Source: Bacteroidetes bacterium UBA7674
GTDB taxonomy: Bacteria > Bacteroidota > Bacteroidia > Chitinophagales > Chitinophagaceae
Direction: 5' to 3'
Assembly (NCBI GenBank): GCA_002483105.1
Contig: DLHG01000013.1
Coordinates: 310,001-374,000, forward strand
DNA length: 64,000 nucleotides
Shown: positions 34,065 through 43,708 of the stretch, piece by piece
How the letters are laid out: each line of letters opens with the position of its first letter
Numbering within the stretch: the first letter of the stretch is position 1
The notes under the pieces: generated by a model
Seen by the model: the letters and a program-made list of their open reading frames with translations, nothing else
Told to the model about the DNA's origin: nothing
Databases searched by the model: none
Program-made: the position numbers and the translations under genes

Positions 34065-36188
34065 TTACTTCTTATCTTTTTTCTCTTTCTTTTCCTTACG
34101 CTTCCGCACTACAACCCATTCGTCCATTGTGACATTAAACGGCATCTTGCCGATACGGACGATACCTCTTTTCTCGCGGATGTCTTCCAGCGTTCCTATC
34201 TGGTGGTTCACTTTGTGGCGGACAAGGTCGCCAACCTGTGCATCAGCGCCGGTGAGCTCGTAGTTCTTGTCGGCTTTGCGGGCTGCGGCTACATTGCCTT
34301 GTATCTGCTTCTTTTTAAACAGCACATTTTCCGCTGACTCTATTACTTCCTGCTTGTTCTCGGTCCTCTTCCAGTCCTGTATTATTTGCTTGAATTTGCG
34401 CTCCATATCGCGGAGATAATCCAGCTCTTCTTTCTTTATCTGGTTTTGCAACTTCAGGGTAGCGTAGTGTTGTTTCAGCTTTTCTTTATCGGTCAGCTCT
34501 TCGTATGTCTTTTTGAGCTTTACGTTCTCTTTTATCAACCCGTCCAGTTCACGCTCTTTTTCATTCAGCCTAACTGATTGTTGTTCGGTCTTATGGAGTA
34601 CTTTATCCAGTTTGAAATGCTCTCGCTGGGTAAGTTCTTTTGCACGGTCTATTATCTTCGATGATAAACCGCTACGCTGTGCTATGGCGAAGGTGTAAGA
34701 GCTGCCCGGTTTGCCTACAGTCAGTTGATAAAGCGGTTCCAGTTTCGATTCATCAAAGGCCATAGCGCCATTGAAGATGCCCGGTACTTTGCCCGCCATT
34801 ACTTTCAGGTTCAGGTAGTGGGTGGTGATAATACCCAAGGCATGACGATGCGCCAGTTCTTCCACTATAGCTTCTGCGAATGCGCCACCCAGATTGGGAT
34901 CAGAGCCGCTACCGAGTTCGTCTATGAAGAAGAGGGTCTTGCCATTGGCAAACTCCATAAAGTAGCGCATGTCCCGTAAGTGCGCGCTGTATGTACTCAA
35001 CTCATGTTCTATAGATTGTGTATCGCCTATGTGTATCATCAACTGCTTGAAAATACCCACCTCGGAATTAGGGTCAACCGGAATGAGCAAGCCTGCCTGT
35101 GTCATTAATTGCAAAAGCCCGACTGTTTTCATCGAGACCGTCTTGCCACCCGCATTCGGTCCGCTGATAATGAGCAGGCGGTTGGTTCTGTCTAAAACAA
35201 TATTGAGTGGTATGGTTGATTTCCCCTGCTGCTGATTGTGTAGTAATAGTAAGGGGTGGAATGCTTTTATCAGGTTGATACCCGGATGCGCGCTAAGGCG
35301 GGGCATTTCTGCATTCATATCATTGGCCAAGACTCCCTTAGCGCGGATGAAATCGAGTAGGCCGCATAGGTGATAATAAGAATCCAGCTGCGGATGGTAA
35401 ACAGCGAGTGAAGCAGTAGCCTGTGCCAGTATGCGTTGTATCTCTCGTGACTCTGCGCGTTCCAATGAGAATATCTCATTGTTCAGTGCGATGGTCTCTT
35501 CGGGTTCAATAAAAACCGTTTTTTGCGATTCACTTTCTCCGTGAAGGATACCTTTTACTATGCGCTTGTGCTCAGCGAACACCGCTGCAACACGCCTGCC
35601 GTTCAGGAAGCCCTCCGATGTATCGGCGAGGTAACCCGATTTGTTCAGCCTGCGGAGAACGGTTTCAAACTGCTTACGCAGTTCCTGACGCATAGAGGAA
35701 AGTTGTGAGCGGATCTGCATCAGCTCGCGGCTGGCATTATCGCGCACCTGTCCCGTTTCGTCCAGAACGGAAGAAACTATGACCGCTATCTCTTTTTCGT
35801 AGGTGATTTTCTCTGTCAGTTCCCTGAGGTGGGGGAATATATCATTGTGCCGTTTGAACCACAGCAGTATGTCACGGATGGTAATCGCCAGTTGCTGAAA
35901 GCTTATTAATTGCTCGCCATTCAGCACGGCATTTTTTATACTTAATAATTTCAGTTCCTTTTCTACGTTGCGGGTAAAGTCGTTGGGGAAATAATCACTT
36001 CCTTTCAGTATTTGCCTGAACTCATCTGTCTGTTGTAAGGCGCGCTGCACATACTCCAGCCGTGTATGAAAACGTAAGGTTTCCACCCTTTCACGGGCGG
36101 CGTCTGTCCGGCATTTTTGTTTGAGTAGCTGACATATTTTATTAAAATCTAAAGCTTCCGCAGCGTGTGCGGGATACAGTTGCATCAT
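34065..36188 (-). CDS. MutS2-like ATPase lacking the Smr domain
   Basis: The protein has 707 residues. Lever and clamp helices (residues 1-320) precede the ABC-type ATPase with Walker A SGPNAGGKT (Lys349), the Walker B FFIDELGSGSDPNLGGAF and the TTHYLNLK switch. A coiled coil follows and the protein ends with a KOW-like beta segment and a Lys/Glu tail (RKRKEKKEKKDKK). There is no MutS mismatch-binding domain I and no C-terminal Smr nuclease domain, so it is MutS2-like and short. Relatives act in ribosome-collision rescue or recombination suppression; the role here is open. Confidence 0.88.
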   Translation of the reverse strand: MMQLYPAHAAEALDFNKICQLLKQKCRTDAARERVETLRFHTRLEYVQRALQQTDEFRQILKGSDYFPNDFTRNVEKELKLLSIKNAVLNGEQLISFQQLAITIRDILLWFKRHNDIFPHLRELTEKITYEKEIAVIVSSVLDETGQVRDNASRELMQIRSQLSSMRQELRKQFETVLRRLNKSGYLADTSEGFLNGRRVAAVFAEHKRIVKGILHGESESQKTVFIEPEETIALNNEIFSLERAESREIQRILAQATASLAVYHPQLDSYYHLCGLLDFIRAKGVLANDMNAEMPRLSAHPGINLIKAFHPLLLLHNQQQGKSTIPLNIVLDRTNRLLIISGPNAGGKTVSMKTVGLLQLMTQAGLLIPVDPNSEVGIFKQLMIHIGDTQSIEHELSTYSAHLRDMRYFMEFANGKTLFFIDELGSGSDPNLGGAFAEAIVEELAHRHALGIITTHYLNLKVMAGKVPGIFNGAMAFDESKLEPLYQLTVGKPGSSYTFAIAQRSGLSSKIIDRAKELTQREHFKLDKVLHKTEQQSVRLNEKERELDGLIKENVKLKKTYEELTDKEKLKQHYATLKLQNQIKKEELDYLRDMERKFKQIIQDWKRTENKQEVIESAENVLFKKKQIQGNVAAARKADKNYELTGADAQVGDLVRHKVNHQIGTLEDIREKRGIVRIGKMPFNVTMDEWVVVRKRKEKKEKKDKK

Positions 36189-36283
36189 GGTCCTTCTTCC
36201 TGTCTGGATTGTAAAGTTACATATAACATAGTGTTATGACTCACAGGACTGTAATTTCCGTTATATTGCATATCAGGAATACT

Positions 36284-39200
36284 ATGAACAACTACGACTG
36301 GCTTATATCACGATTAGACGCATTTATCAGGAAGTATTATGCTAACAAGGTAATACGTGGGGGACTTATTTTCCTTACCTGCCTGCTGGCGTATGTACTG
36401 ACGGTGAGTGTAGGGGAGTACTTTTTGTACCTGCCCGTGTGGCTTCGTTTGTCTATCGTTTCCTTGTTCGTATTGCTGGGTGCTGCTACTTTGATCGCCT
36501 GGGTGATCATCCCCCTGACTAAAATGTCCCGCCTCGGTAAGATCATTTCCCATGAGCAGGCAGCAACCATCATCGGTACACACTTTCCCGAGATAAGTGA
36601 TAAGCTGCTGAATATCCTCCAGCTAAAAAAGAACTCAGACCATAACGCCAGCCGCGACCTCATAGCCGCAAGCATAGACCAGAAGGCCAGCCAGATATCT
36701 GTAGTGCCTATCACCGCGGCAGTTGACCTGACGAAGAACAAACGTTATTTGAGATTCCTGATCCCCATAATGCTGATAGGGATATGCATATTGGTTGTTG
36801 CACCTAATGTGTTCATAGACGCAAAGGAGCGCTTGTTGCAACCAACCAAGTCGTTTGAAAAACCTGCTCCATTTCAGTTCATCATCAAGAACCCGAAATT
36901 ACTGGTTGTGCGCAACCAGGATTTTATTTTGGAAGTAGAAGTAAAGGGTGATGTGTTGCCTGCGGAAATGTCCGTAGTGTTGGGCAGTGACAAAGTGCCG
37001 ATGCAGGTGATGGAAGGCCACAAGTTTCAATACGTTTTCAAAAATGTAACGGAGAATGTGACCTTTAATTTATTCGCAGGTGGCTATTCTTCCAAAGACT
37101 ACAAGCTGAGCGTAGCGCAAAAGCCGATACTGAAATCATTCGTAGTAAATGTTGATTACCCCGACTATACAGGCAGGAAAGATGAAAAGCGCAACAGCCT
37201 TGGTGATATGACCGTGCCTGCGGGTACCGTTATCAGTTGGGCGTTTGTAGCAGAGCATACCGATGATGCCCTTATGAAGCTGGGTGATGGTAACCCGGTA
37301 CGTATACTAGGCGCAGCAGGCCGCTTTGGCAGCCAGCACCGTTTCCTGAATGATACTTCGTACACATTCATCCTGAGCAACAAGCAATCAAACATTACCG
37401 ACAGCTATAAGTATAATGTGAAAGTGATACCCGATGAATTCCCGGTTTTGCAGTTACAGGAGTACAGGGATACTATTGCCGGCAAGCAAATATTACTAAG
37501 CGGTACTGCGGGTGACGACTATGGTGTAACAAGGGTGTTGTTCCATTATTCCGTTACCGATAAAGAAAAAACCGTTGCCAGTAAAAGCCAGGCGTTGAAA
37601 ACCAGTCCGGGTTCGCTGGCTGTGTTCCAGCATTATTTTGATATCGGCGAATTGAACCTGAAGCAAGGACAGAAGGTAACCTACTACATAGAAGCATGGG
37701 ATAATGATGGTGTCCGCGGCAGCAAGGCATCGCGCAGCGAGATGATGAGTTACCAGGCATTTAATGCTACGCAACTGGATTCTGCCATAGAAGAAAATGC
37801 CAACCAGATAAGCTCAGGTCTGAGTAACAGTTCTAAGCAAACAGAACAATTGCAGCAGGAGTTGAAAGACGTGCAGAACAAGCTATTGCAAAGTGATAAG
37901 ATGGATTGGGAAAGCCAGCAGTCGTTGAAGCAGATGTCGAGCAAGCAGGAGTCTTTGAAGGACCAATTGGAGAATATCAAGAAGCGTTTTGAAGAGCAGG
38001 TACAACAAAGCAAGCAAAAGCAGTATAGCGAAAACATACGTGAAGAACAGGAAGCCATAAAAGAGCAGATGGATAACCTGCTGAACAATGAGCTGAAAGA
38101 AATGATGAAGAAGCTGGAAGAGCTGATGGCGAAGCTGAATAAAGACCAGCCGAATCAGGCCAACCAGACCATGCAGGAAATGCAGGAAGACAATAAGCTC
38201 TTCGACATGGACATGAAGCGCATGGAGGCCCTGATAAAGAAGCTGGAAATGAAGATGAAGATGGAAGACATGGCCAACAAGCTGGAGAAGATGGCGGACA
38301 AGGAACTGGCTATAAAGAGCGCAAATGATGAGAACAAGAAAAGCAACGAAGCCCTGAGCAAAGAACAGAAAGATCTGAAAAATGAGCTGGAGAAGATGAT
38401 GAAGGAGGATATGGTTGCACTCAAGGAACAGAATGAGGATATGGGCAAGGAGAAGAAAAACCTTGATAAGGAAGAACAAAGCGGCAAGGATGCGAAAGAG
38501 GAAATGGAGAAAAGTGAAGAGGGGCTAGAGAAAAACGAAAAAAGCAAAGCCAGTAAATCCCAAAGCCAGGCAGCACAGAACCTGCAGGAAATGGCCAACT
38601 CTATGAGGTCTAAAGCCGGTGGAATGGACGCGGAGGAAATAGATATTGATATTAAAATGACCCGCCAGGTACTCACTAACCTGATGCGCCTTTCTTTCGA
38701 CCAGGAAAAACTGATGAAGAAAGTGCCGCAAACCAACATGGCCTCACAAAGCTATGTGGCTAACCAGCATGAGCAGGGCAGGCTGCACAATAATTCGCGC
38801 ATGATACGTGATAGCTTATTTGTGCTGGGTAAGCGAATGGCAAAGCTGGACGTGGCTATCAATAAAGAGACCACCCAGATGGAGCGCGCCATGAAGGCAT
38901 CTGTAAAAGGACTGGAAGAGAGGAGGATAGCAGACGTAATGACCCGCCAGCAATATACAATGACCCACGTGAACAACCTGGCGCTGATGCTGAACGAAGT
39001 GCTGGCTAACCTGATGCAGATGAAATCTCAGGCCGGAAAAGAGGGTGGTTCCGGTCAATGTAAAAATCCAAGCAATAATCCCGGTGGTAAAAGCCAGGGG
39101 AAATCCCCGTCGCAACAATTAAGTGATATCATCACCAAGCAGCAAAGCCTGGGCAATGGCATGCAGCAGATGCAGGGTAAGGGTAAAGGGAAAAGCCAGG

Positions 39201-39712
39201 GTAAGGATGGAGAGCAACCGGACGGAAAAGATGGTGGTGAGAAACCCGGTGAAACCGGTAAGCAAGGCAATGGTGAATATGGTAATGCGGAAGAACTCGC
39301 CCGCATGGCAGAGCAGCAGGCAGCTATCCGCAGGCAGCTACAGGAGCTAAATAGCCTGCTGAACAGCAAGGGCTTAGGCAATGCCAAGGCCCTGAGCGAG
39401 ATACAACAGAAAATGGATAGGACGGAAACTGACCTGGTGAATAAACGCCTGAGCAGTGAGCTGCAACTACGCCAGAAAGAGATACTGACACGCCTGCTGG
39501 AAGCTGAAAAGAGCCTCAGGGAGCAGGAACAGGATGACAAGCGCAGTTCTAAGTCTGCCGCAGACATCAGCAGGCCAGTACCTGCAGAACTACAAAAATA
39601 TATGCAGGACAGGCAGCGCCTCCTCGACTTCTATAAGACAGTCCCTCCGCAGCTGAAACCCTACTACAAAACAATGGTAGAGCAGTATTATCAAGCGATA
39701 GGCAATAAATAA
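36284..39712 (+). CDS. DUF4175 family membrane protein
   Basis: The protein has 1142 residues from ATG 36284 (ATG 36236 is in frame but adds a non-family leader). Three TM helices in the first 200 residues include VIRGGLIFLTCLLAYVL and YLRFLIPIMLIGICILVV. Extracytoplasmic beta domains run to about residue 500. A very long coiled coil rich in Lys, Glu, Met and Gln follows (about 510-830), then a Gly/Lys/Gln low-complexity stretch near 930-1000 and a Gln-rich helical end. The domain order fits DUF4175. Its cellular job is unknown. Confidence 0.88.
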   Translation: MNNYDWLISRLDAFIRKYYANKVIRGGLIFLTCLLAYVLTVSVGEYFLYLPVWLRLSIVSLFVLLGAATLIAWVIIPLTKMSRLGKIISHEQAATIIGTHFPEISDKLLNILQLKKNSDHNASRDLIAASIDQKASQISVVPITAAVDLTKNKRYLRFLIPIMLIGICILVVAPNVFIDAKERLLQPTKSFEKPAPFQFIIKNPKLLVVRNQDFILEVEVKGDVLPAEMSVVLGSDKVPMQVMEGHKFQYVFKNVTENVTFNLFAGGYSSKDYKLSVAQKPILKSFVVNVDYPDYTGRKDEKRNSLGDMTVPAGTVISWAFVAEHTDDALMKLGDGNPVRILGAAGRFGSQHRFLNDTSYTFILSNKQSNITDSYKYNVKVIPDEFPVLQLQEYRDTIAGKQILLSGTAGDDYGVTRVLFHYSVTDKEKTVASKSQALKTSPGSLAVFQHYFDIGELNLKQGQKVTYYIEAWDNDGVRGSKASRSEMMSYQAFNATQLDSAIEENANQISSGLSNSSKQTEQLQQELKDVQNKLLQSDKMDWESQQSLKQMSSKQESLKDQLENIKKRFEEQVQQSKQKQYSENIREEQEAIKEQMDNLLNNELKEMMKKLEELMAKLNKDQPNQANQTMQEMQEDNKLFDMDMKRMEALIKKLEMKMKMEDMANKLEKMADKELAIKSANDENKKSNEALSKEQKDLKNELEKMMKEDMVALKEQNEDMGKEKKNLDKEEQSGKDAKEEMEKSEEGLEKNEKSKASKSQSQAAQNLQEMANSMRSKAGGMDAEEIDIDIKMTRQVLTNLMRLSFDQEKLMKKVPQTNMASQSYVANQHEQGRLHNNSRMIRDSLFVLGKRMAKLDVAINKETTQMERAMKASVKGLEERRIADVMTRQQYTMTHVNNLALMLNEVLANLMQMKSQAGKEGGSGQCKNPSNNPGGKSQGKSPSQQLSDIITKQQSLGNGMQQMQGKGKGKSQGKDGEQPDGKDGGEKPGETGKQGNGEYGNAEELARMAEQQAAIRRQLQELNSLLNSKGLGNAKALSEIQQKMDRTETDLVNKRLSSELQLRQKEILTRLLEAEKSLREQEQDDKRSSKSAADISRPVPAELQKYMQDRQRLLDFYKTVPPQLKPYYKTMVEQYYQAIGNK

Positions 39713-39897
39713 GGGGTATTTATTCCACTTTGTTAAAGAAACTGGGAATTACACTGTTAATTCCAACTTTTGGCATTTTTGTTGCGTCTATATAAGTGAA
39801 GGAAGTATGAAATTTCATATAAAGGCCTATTGCAATTAGTGAAAGTTTGTATTAACTTTAGCTTAATAATGTTCTTTTAACCTAAATTGTTTGCCTT

Positions 39898-40368
39898 ATG
39901 TTTTTCACCAGAACGTACAAATACAGTTCTGCTAAGTCAGCAGATGATATCAAACACAGCCTCCTCGGTAAACATGTACGAATTCACAATCTAGACTTTG
40001 AGATCTTCGAGAAGGATAGTTTGTTGAGGATCATTCCCCATGCAGAACAGGAAACAGACGTTAAGACACTTCCCATCACTCACGTTGAGCTATCAGGTGG
40101 GGGAGCCAAGACTGAAGTGGTTATCAGTTCCAAAATGCGTAAGATAGATTCAGGTGGGCCCATGCTCATACTTATATTCTGTCTGTTTTTATTGCTTGGT
40201 TCCATCGTATTCTTCTTTATCGGGAATCATGAATCAGCAATGTACACATACACATTGCTTGGAGTAAGTTTACTCATCTTCGCAGTATTCTGGATCAGAA
40301 TGGAGAGAGGATACTTCGATTATATTCGTAAGATACGTGATTACGTAAAAGAAGAAAGTGCAGCTTAA
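39898..40368 (+). CDS. Two-TM membrane protein of unknown function
   Basis: The protein has 156 residues. The first 85 residues are soluble (TYKYSSAKSADDIKHSLLGKHVRIHNLDFEI), then a helical hairpin of two TM segments (PMLILIFCLFLLLGSIVFFFIG and TYTLLGVSLLIFAVFWI) and a short basic/acidic tail. No family recognised. The terminator at 40355-40379 overlaps its stop codon. The 185-bp upstream gap is AT-rich and without a clear TAnnTTTG element. Confidence 0.65.
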   Translation: MFFTRTYKYSSAKSADDIKHSLLGKHVRIHNLDFEIFEKDSLLRIIPHAEQETDVKTLPITHVELSGGGAKTEVVISSKMRKIDSGGPMLILIFCLFLLLGSIVFFFIGNHESAMYTYTLLGVSLLIFAVFWIRMERGYFDYIRKIRDYVKEESAA

Positions 40369-40379
40369 CTGCACTTTTT
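40355..40379 (+). terminator. Terminator overlapping the upstream stop codon
   Basis: A 9-bp stem (40355-40363 with 40369-40377) with loop CTTAA is followed by T5. The stop codon TAA of the upstream gene is inside the loop. Confidence 0.8.
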
Positions 40380-40417
40380 CTTTTTGTTTTACGAAGGTCG
40401 GTAAGGTTTTCTGAGCC

Positions 40418-41038
40418 TTATTGAATGTATTGTCTTAACGAATCAATAGGCGTTCCGCCACTCAGCATCCGTACCAATTTCTTGTCTTTGTTGTAAATAC
40501 ACAACTGAGGCAGTGAGTAGTATAAAAATGCTTTGCTGATCAGGTTGTCGTAATCAAGTCCCATCCATATTTGGGGATATTCGTTCAGGCGATGAGCTTT
40601 GGCAAAATGTCCCAGGTTCTCGCCTATCATTGGTCCTGCTACCAGCAGCAACTGCGTATTCCTGAACAGGTCAATATGTTTGGTAAATGAATCTGTTTGT
40701 GCCTGGCAATGGTCACATCCGGGATTGAACAACATAATGATGAGGTTCTTGTCGGCCGGGATGTCGGCATTGGTAATAGTACGCATGGGTAAAACCTCCC
40801 GTTGCTTTTCTACCGGCTTACCGTTTGCATCTTTCTCAAAAAAGAACTCTACCCAGGGTAATGTAATTACTTTAAAAGGCGGCATTGGGTCGCCGGGCAT
40901 TTTGTAGCTTTCTCTTCCCTCCCACTTTTTGGGTTGGTCAGGAAATTTAGCTGCATCATATATCATCTCATACCTCGACTGCGCGAACATATCCACACCG
41001 CACAAAAGGCAGGCAATCATTAGTAACTTGCGTATCAT
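40418..41038 (-). CDS. Secreted thioredoxin-fold protein with CxxC
   Basis: The protein has 206 residues with a signal peptide (MIRKLLMIACLLCGVDMFAQ). A TlpA-like core holds the CDHC motif (Cys108-Cys111) in LIIMLFNPGCDHCQAQ. A cis-Pro-like strand (SLPQLCIYNKDKKLVRMLSG) follows. It is probably a periplasmic disulphide reductant or redox sensor. The partner is unknown. It is divergent from rarA. Confidence 0.8.
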   Translation of the reverse strand: MIRKLLMIACLLCGVDMFAQSRYEMIYDAAKFPDQPKKWEGRESYKMPGDPMPPFKVITLPWVEFFFEKDANGKPVEKQREVLPMRTITNADIPADKNLIIMLFNPGCDHCQAQTDSFTKHIDLFRNTQLLLVAGPMIGENLGHFAKAHRLNEYPQIWMGLDYDNLISKAFLYYSLPQLCIYNKDKKLVRMLSGGTPIDSLRQYIQ

Positions 41039-41082
41039 AAGTGAATAAAATTAGGTAAATAGGTGCAAAAGGTTTGATAAAA

Positions 41083-42354
41083 ATGCAAGTGAACTCAAAT
41101 ACCCCTTTAGCGGAGCGAATGAGGCCCCGTACACTCGATGCCTTTATAGGGCAAGAGCACCTCGTTGCCCCGGGTAAAATACTGGAGCAGATGGTGCAGA
41201 ACAAGAAAGCTTACTCCATCATTTTCTGGGGACCGCCGGGAGTTGGCAAGACTACATTGGCGCAGATAATAGCCCGCTCTCTGGATATGCCATTCTTTAC
41301 ACTCAGTGCAATTGACAGCGGAGTGAAGGATGTGCGCCTCGTAATAGAGAAGGCGAGAATGGCCGGACACGCCTTACTGTTCATAGATGAGATACATCGT
41401 TTTAATAAAGCACAACAGGATAGCCTGCTGGGCGCAGTGGAAAAAGGTATTATCACACTGATTGGTGCAACAACAGAGAACCCTTCTTTTGAGGTCATCA
41501 GCGCCTTGCTGAGCAGATGCCAGGTATATGTACTGAAGTCCCTCACCGAGGAGCATATGAAAGACCTGGTGAACCAGGCATTAGAAAAGGATGAATGGCT
41601 GAAGGAGCGGGAAGTAGTGATAAAAGAATGGGAAGCACTGATACAGCTAAGCGGCGGTGATGCCCGTAAGCTACTGAACCTGCTGGAGCTGGTCGTTTCT
41701 TCCCTTGGAGAAAATGAACATGATGTAGTCAACGACCTGGTAGTAGATGTAGTGCAAAACAAAATGGCTATTTACGATAAAAATGGTGAGCAGCATTATG
41801 ATATCATTTCGGCTTTTATTAAGTCTCTTCGGGGTAGCGATCCTAATGCCGCGGTCTATTGGATGGCGCGCATGATAGAGGGTGGGGAAGACCCGAAATT
41901 CATTGCCCGTCGTATGCTGATACTGGCCAGTGAGGATATAGGCAATGCCAACCCTAATGCCCTGCTGCTGGCAACTACCACTTTCCAGGCCGTGCAGATG
42001 ATCGGCTGGCCGGAAAGCAGGATAGTGCTGTCGCAATGCGCTACCTACCTGGCATCATCGCCAAAGAGCAATGCTGCCTATATGGCCATTAATAACGCGC
42101 AAAGTATTGTTGGCAAGACGGGCAATTTGCCTGTACCTTTGCACATCCGCAATGCACCCACAGGGCTTATGAAGAACCTGGACTATGGCAAAGGCTATAA
42201 GTACGCACACGATTTTCCGGGTAACTTTGTAGAGCAGGAATTCCTGCCTGATAAGATAGCAGGTAAGAAACTGTACAACCCCGGAAACAATGCTGCCGAG
42301 GCACGCCAGAGGGAATATTTAAAGCATTGCTGGAAAGAAAAATACGACTATTAA
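41083..42354 (+). CDS. rarA: Replication-associated recombination protein A
   Basis: The protein has 423 residues from ATG 41083 (TTG at 41074 is an alternative). It is an AAA+ ATPase acting at stalled forks, also called MgsA. Motifs are PLAERMRPRTLDAFIGQEHL, Walker A GPPGVGKT (Lys56), Walker B LLFIDEIHRFNKAQQD and sensor TTENPSFEV. The C-terminal part has the family hallmark DPNAAVYWMARMIEGGEDPKFIARRM and MKNLDYGKGYKYAHD. The stop overlaps the start of the cyclotransferase gene (TAATG). Confidence 0.95.
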   Translation: MQVNSNTPLAERMRPRTLDAFIGQEHLVAPGKILEQMVQNKKAYSIIFWGPPGVGKTTLAQIIARSLDMPFFTLSAIDSGVKDVRLVIEKARMAGHALLFIDEIHRFNKAQQDSLLGAVEKGIITLIGATTENPSFEVISALLSRCQVYVLKSLTEEHMKDLVNQALEKDEWLKEREVVIKEWEALIQLSGGDARKLLNLLELVVSSLGENEHDVVNDLVVDVVQNKMAIYDKNGEQHYDIISAFIKSLRGSDPNAAVYWMARMIEGGEDPKFIARRMLILASEDIGNANPNALLLATTTFQAVQMIGWPESRIVLSQCATYLASSPKSNAAYMAINNAQSIVGKTGNLPVPLHIRNAPTGLMKNLDYGKGYKYAHDFPGNFVEQEFLPDKIAGKKLYNPGNNAAEARQREYLKHCWKEKYDY

Positions 42355-43193
42355 TGACACTTAGCTTGAAGAACCTGAGCAGCCTGTTGTTTGCTGCTCT
42401 GCTTTTGATAACCTCTTGTGGTGAGGATAATGAAACTACCGATGATACGCCTGATACAACTCCTAAAGTAGAAGCCCCCAAGCTGATACCTTACTCAGTA
42501 GTGAAAGAATATCCGCACGACCCTACGGCATTTACGGAAGGGCTGCAATTTGTAGATGGCTACCTGTATGAGAGTACCGGGCAGTACGGAGCCAGTGATG
42601 TGCGCAAAACAGAACTGGAAACAGGAAAGATATTACTGAAGACCGAGATGGATAAGAGCTATTTCGGGGAAGGACTGGCCATTATAGGGGATAAGCTATA
42701 CCAGCTTACGTACATGGAGCACACCGGTTTTGTGTACGATCTGAAAACGTTGAAAGAGGTAGGTAAATTCCAGTTCTATAACAAAGAAGGCTGGGGTATG
42801 ACCACCGACGGAACACATCTGATATATGATGATGGCGGCAACACTCTTTTCTTCCTCGATCCCAAGACCTTCCAGGAAGTGAAGCGTGTAGAAGTAATGG
42901 ACGAACGCGGCCCGGTGAGACAACTGAACGAACTGGAATACATAAAGGGCTTCATCTACGCCAACCAATGGCAAACCAACTATATCTACAAAATAGACCC
43001 GGCTACCGGCAAAGTAGTCGGCAAGATTGATCTCTTTGACCTAAGACAAAAGGTGGGCATACCATACCCGATAGCAGGCGATGAGAAAGGCCCGGAAGTA
43101 ATGAATGGCATTGCCTACGACGCTGTAAGCAACCGTATCTTCATAACCGGCAAGAACTGGCCTAAGGTGATAGAGGTGAAGCTGGATAATTAG
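42354..43193 (+). CDS. Lipoprotein glutaminyl-peptide cyclotransferase-like beta-propeller
   Basis: The protein has 279 residues from ATG 42354, which overlaps the rarA stop by 1 base. A lipoprotein signal with lipobox Cys (LLLITSC) is followed by an acidic linker. The five-bladed propeller matches the plant-type glutaminyl cyclase family: EYPHDPTAFTEGLQF, LYESTGQYGASDVRK, WGMTTDGTHLIYDDGGNTL, LNELEYIKGFIYANQW, VMNGIAYDAVSNRIFITGKNWPKVIEV. It would cyclise N-terminal Gln to pyroglutamate on secreted proteins, possibly including type IX substrates. Confidence 0.88.
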   Translation: MTLSLKNLSSLLFAALLLITSCGEDNETTDDTPDTTPKVEAPKLIPYSVVKEYPHDPTAFTEGLQFVDGYLYESTGQYGASDVRKTELETGKILLKTEMDKSYFGEGLAIIGDKLYQLTYMEHTGFVYDLKTLKEVGKFQFYNKEGWGMTTDGTHLIYDDGGNTLFFLDPKTFQEVKRVEVMDERGPVRQLNELEYIKGFIYANQWQTNYIYKIDPATGKVVGKIDLFDLRQKVGIPYPIAGDEKGPEVMNGIAYDAVSNRIFITGKNWPKVIEVKLDN

Positions 43194-43277
43194 GTTGAGC
43201 CGGGGCAGGGATTGCTATGACCGGCATGGAGAAGCAATGACAATTAAGGAAAAATGACGCTACATTATTTAGCATGC

Positions 43278-43703
43278 TTAAGGTAGTCTTAAGATATACT
43301 TGTCGTGTGGATGTCCGCCTTCATAATAGGCTATCATCTTATCGGGACAAAATAGAATTGTTTCACAGCAATGGCCCACTGCATCGTTCAGGCCGTATTC
43401 AAGGTCGAATTTATATTCTTTATTTTCCAAAAAGTTGAGTAAAGAAATACAAGTTTTACTACAGCCAAAAAACAGCATATATTCATAAATGGCCTCGGCA
43501 AACTGATGCTTAGGTTTTATAGGGAAAAGTACTTTTTCGTTGAAAATTACAGAACTATGAAATTCGCGATTAATTAACCACCATTTTTTTTCCCTTTCAA
43601 GAAAATATAAAATACGCTCACGGCTTTGCTTGCGTACAAAAGCCCGAATAAAATCTTTGAAGATGTTTATTGTTTCAATATCTCCCATTTGGGCATTCTT
43701 CAT
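43278..43703 (-). CDS. Hypothetical protein downstream of YitT
   Basis: The protein has 141 residues, soluble, with no signal peptide. It is rich in aromatic residues and Cys (FFGCSKTCISLLNFL, GHCCETILFCPDKM, with five Cys), suggesting metal or redox chemistry, but I see no known motif. It starts 5 bp after the YitT gene stop, so it is probably co-transcribed with YitT and the HD protein. Codon use looks A/T-richer than neighbours, which could mean recent acquisition. Confidence 0.5.
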   Translation of the reverse strand: MKNAQMGDIETINIFKDFIRAFVRKQSRERILYFLEREKKWWLINREFHSSVIFNEKVLFPIKPKHQFAEAIYEYMLFFGCSKTCISLLNFLENKEYKFDLEYGLNDAVGHCCETILFCPDKMIAYYEGGHPHDKYILRLP

Positions 43704-43708
43704 AACAG

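Noticed and set aside
37883..38739. Long Leu/Phe/Ser-rich frames antisense to the DUF4175 gene
   Set aside because: They are the reverse complement of Lys/Glu-rich coiled-coil codons, which read as hydrophobic residues. Not real membrane proteins.
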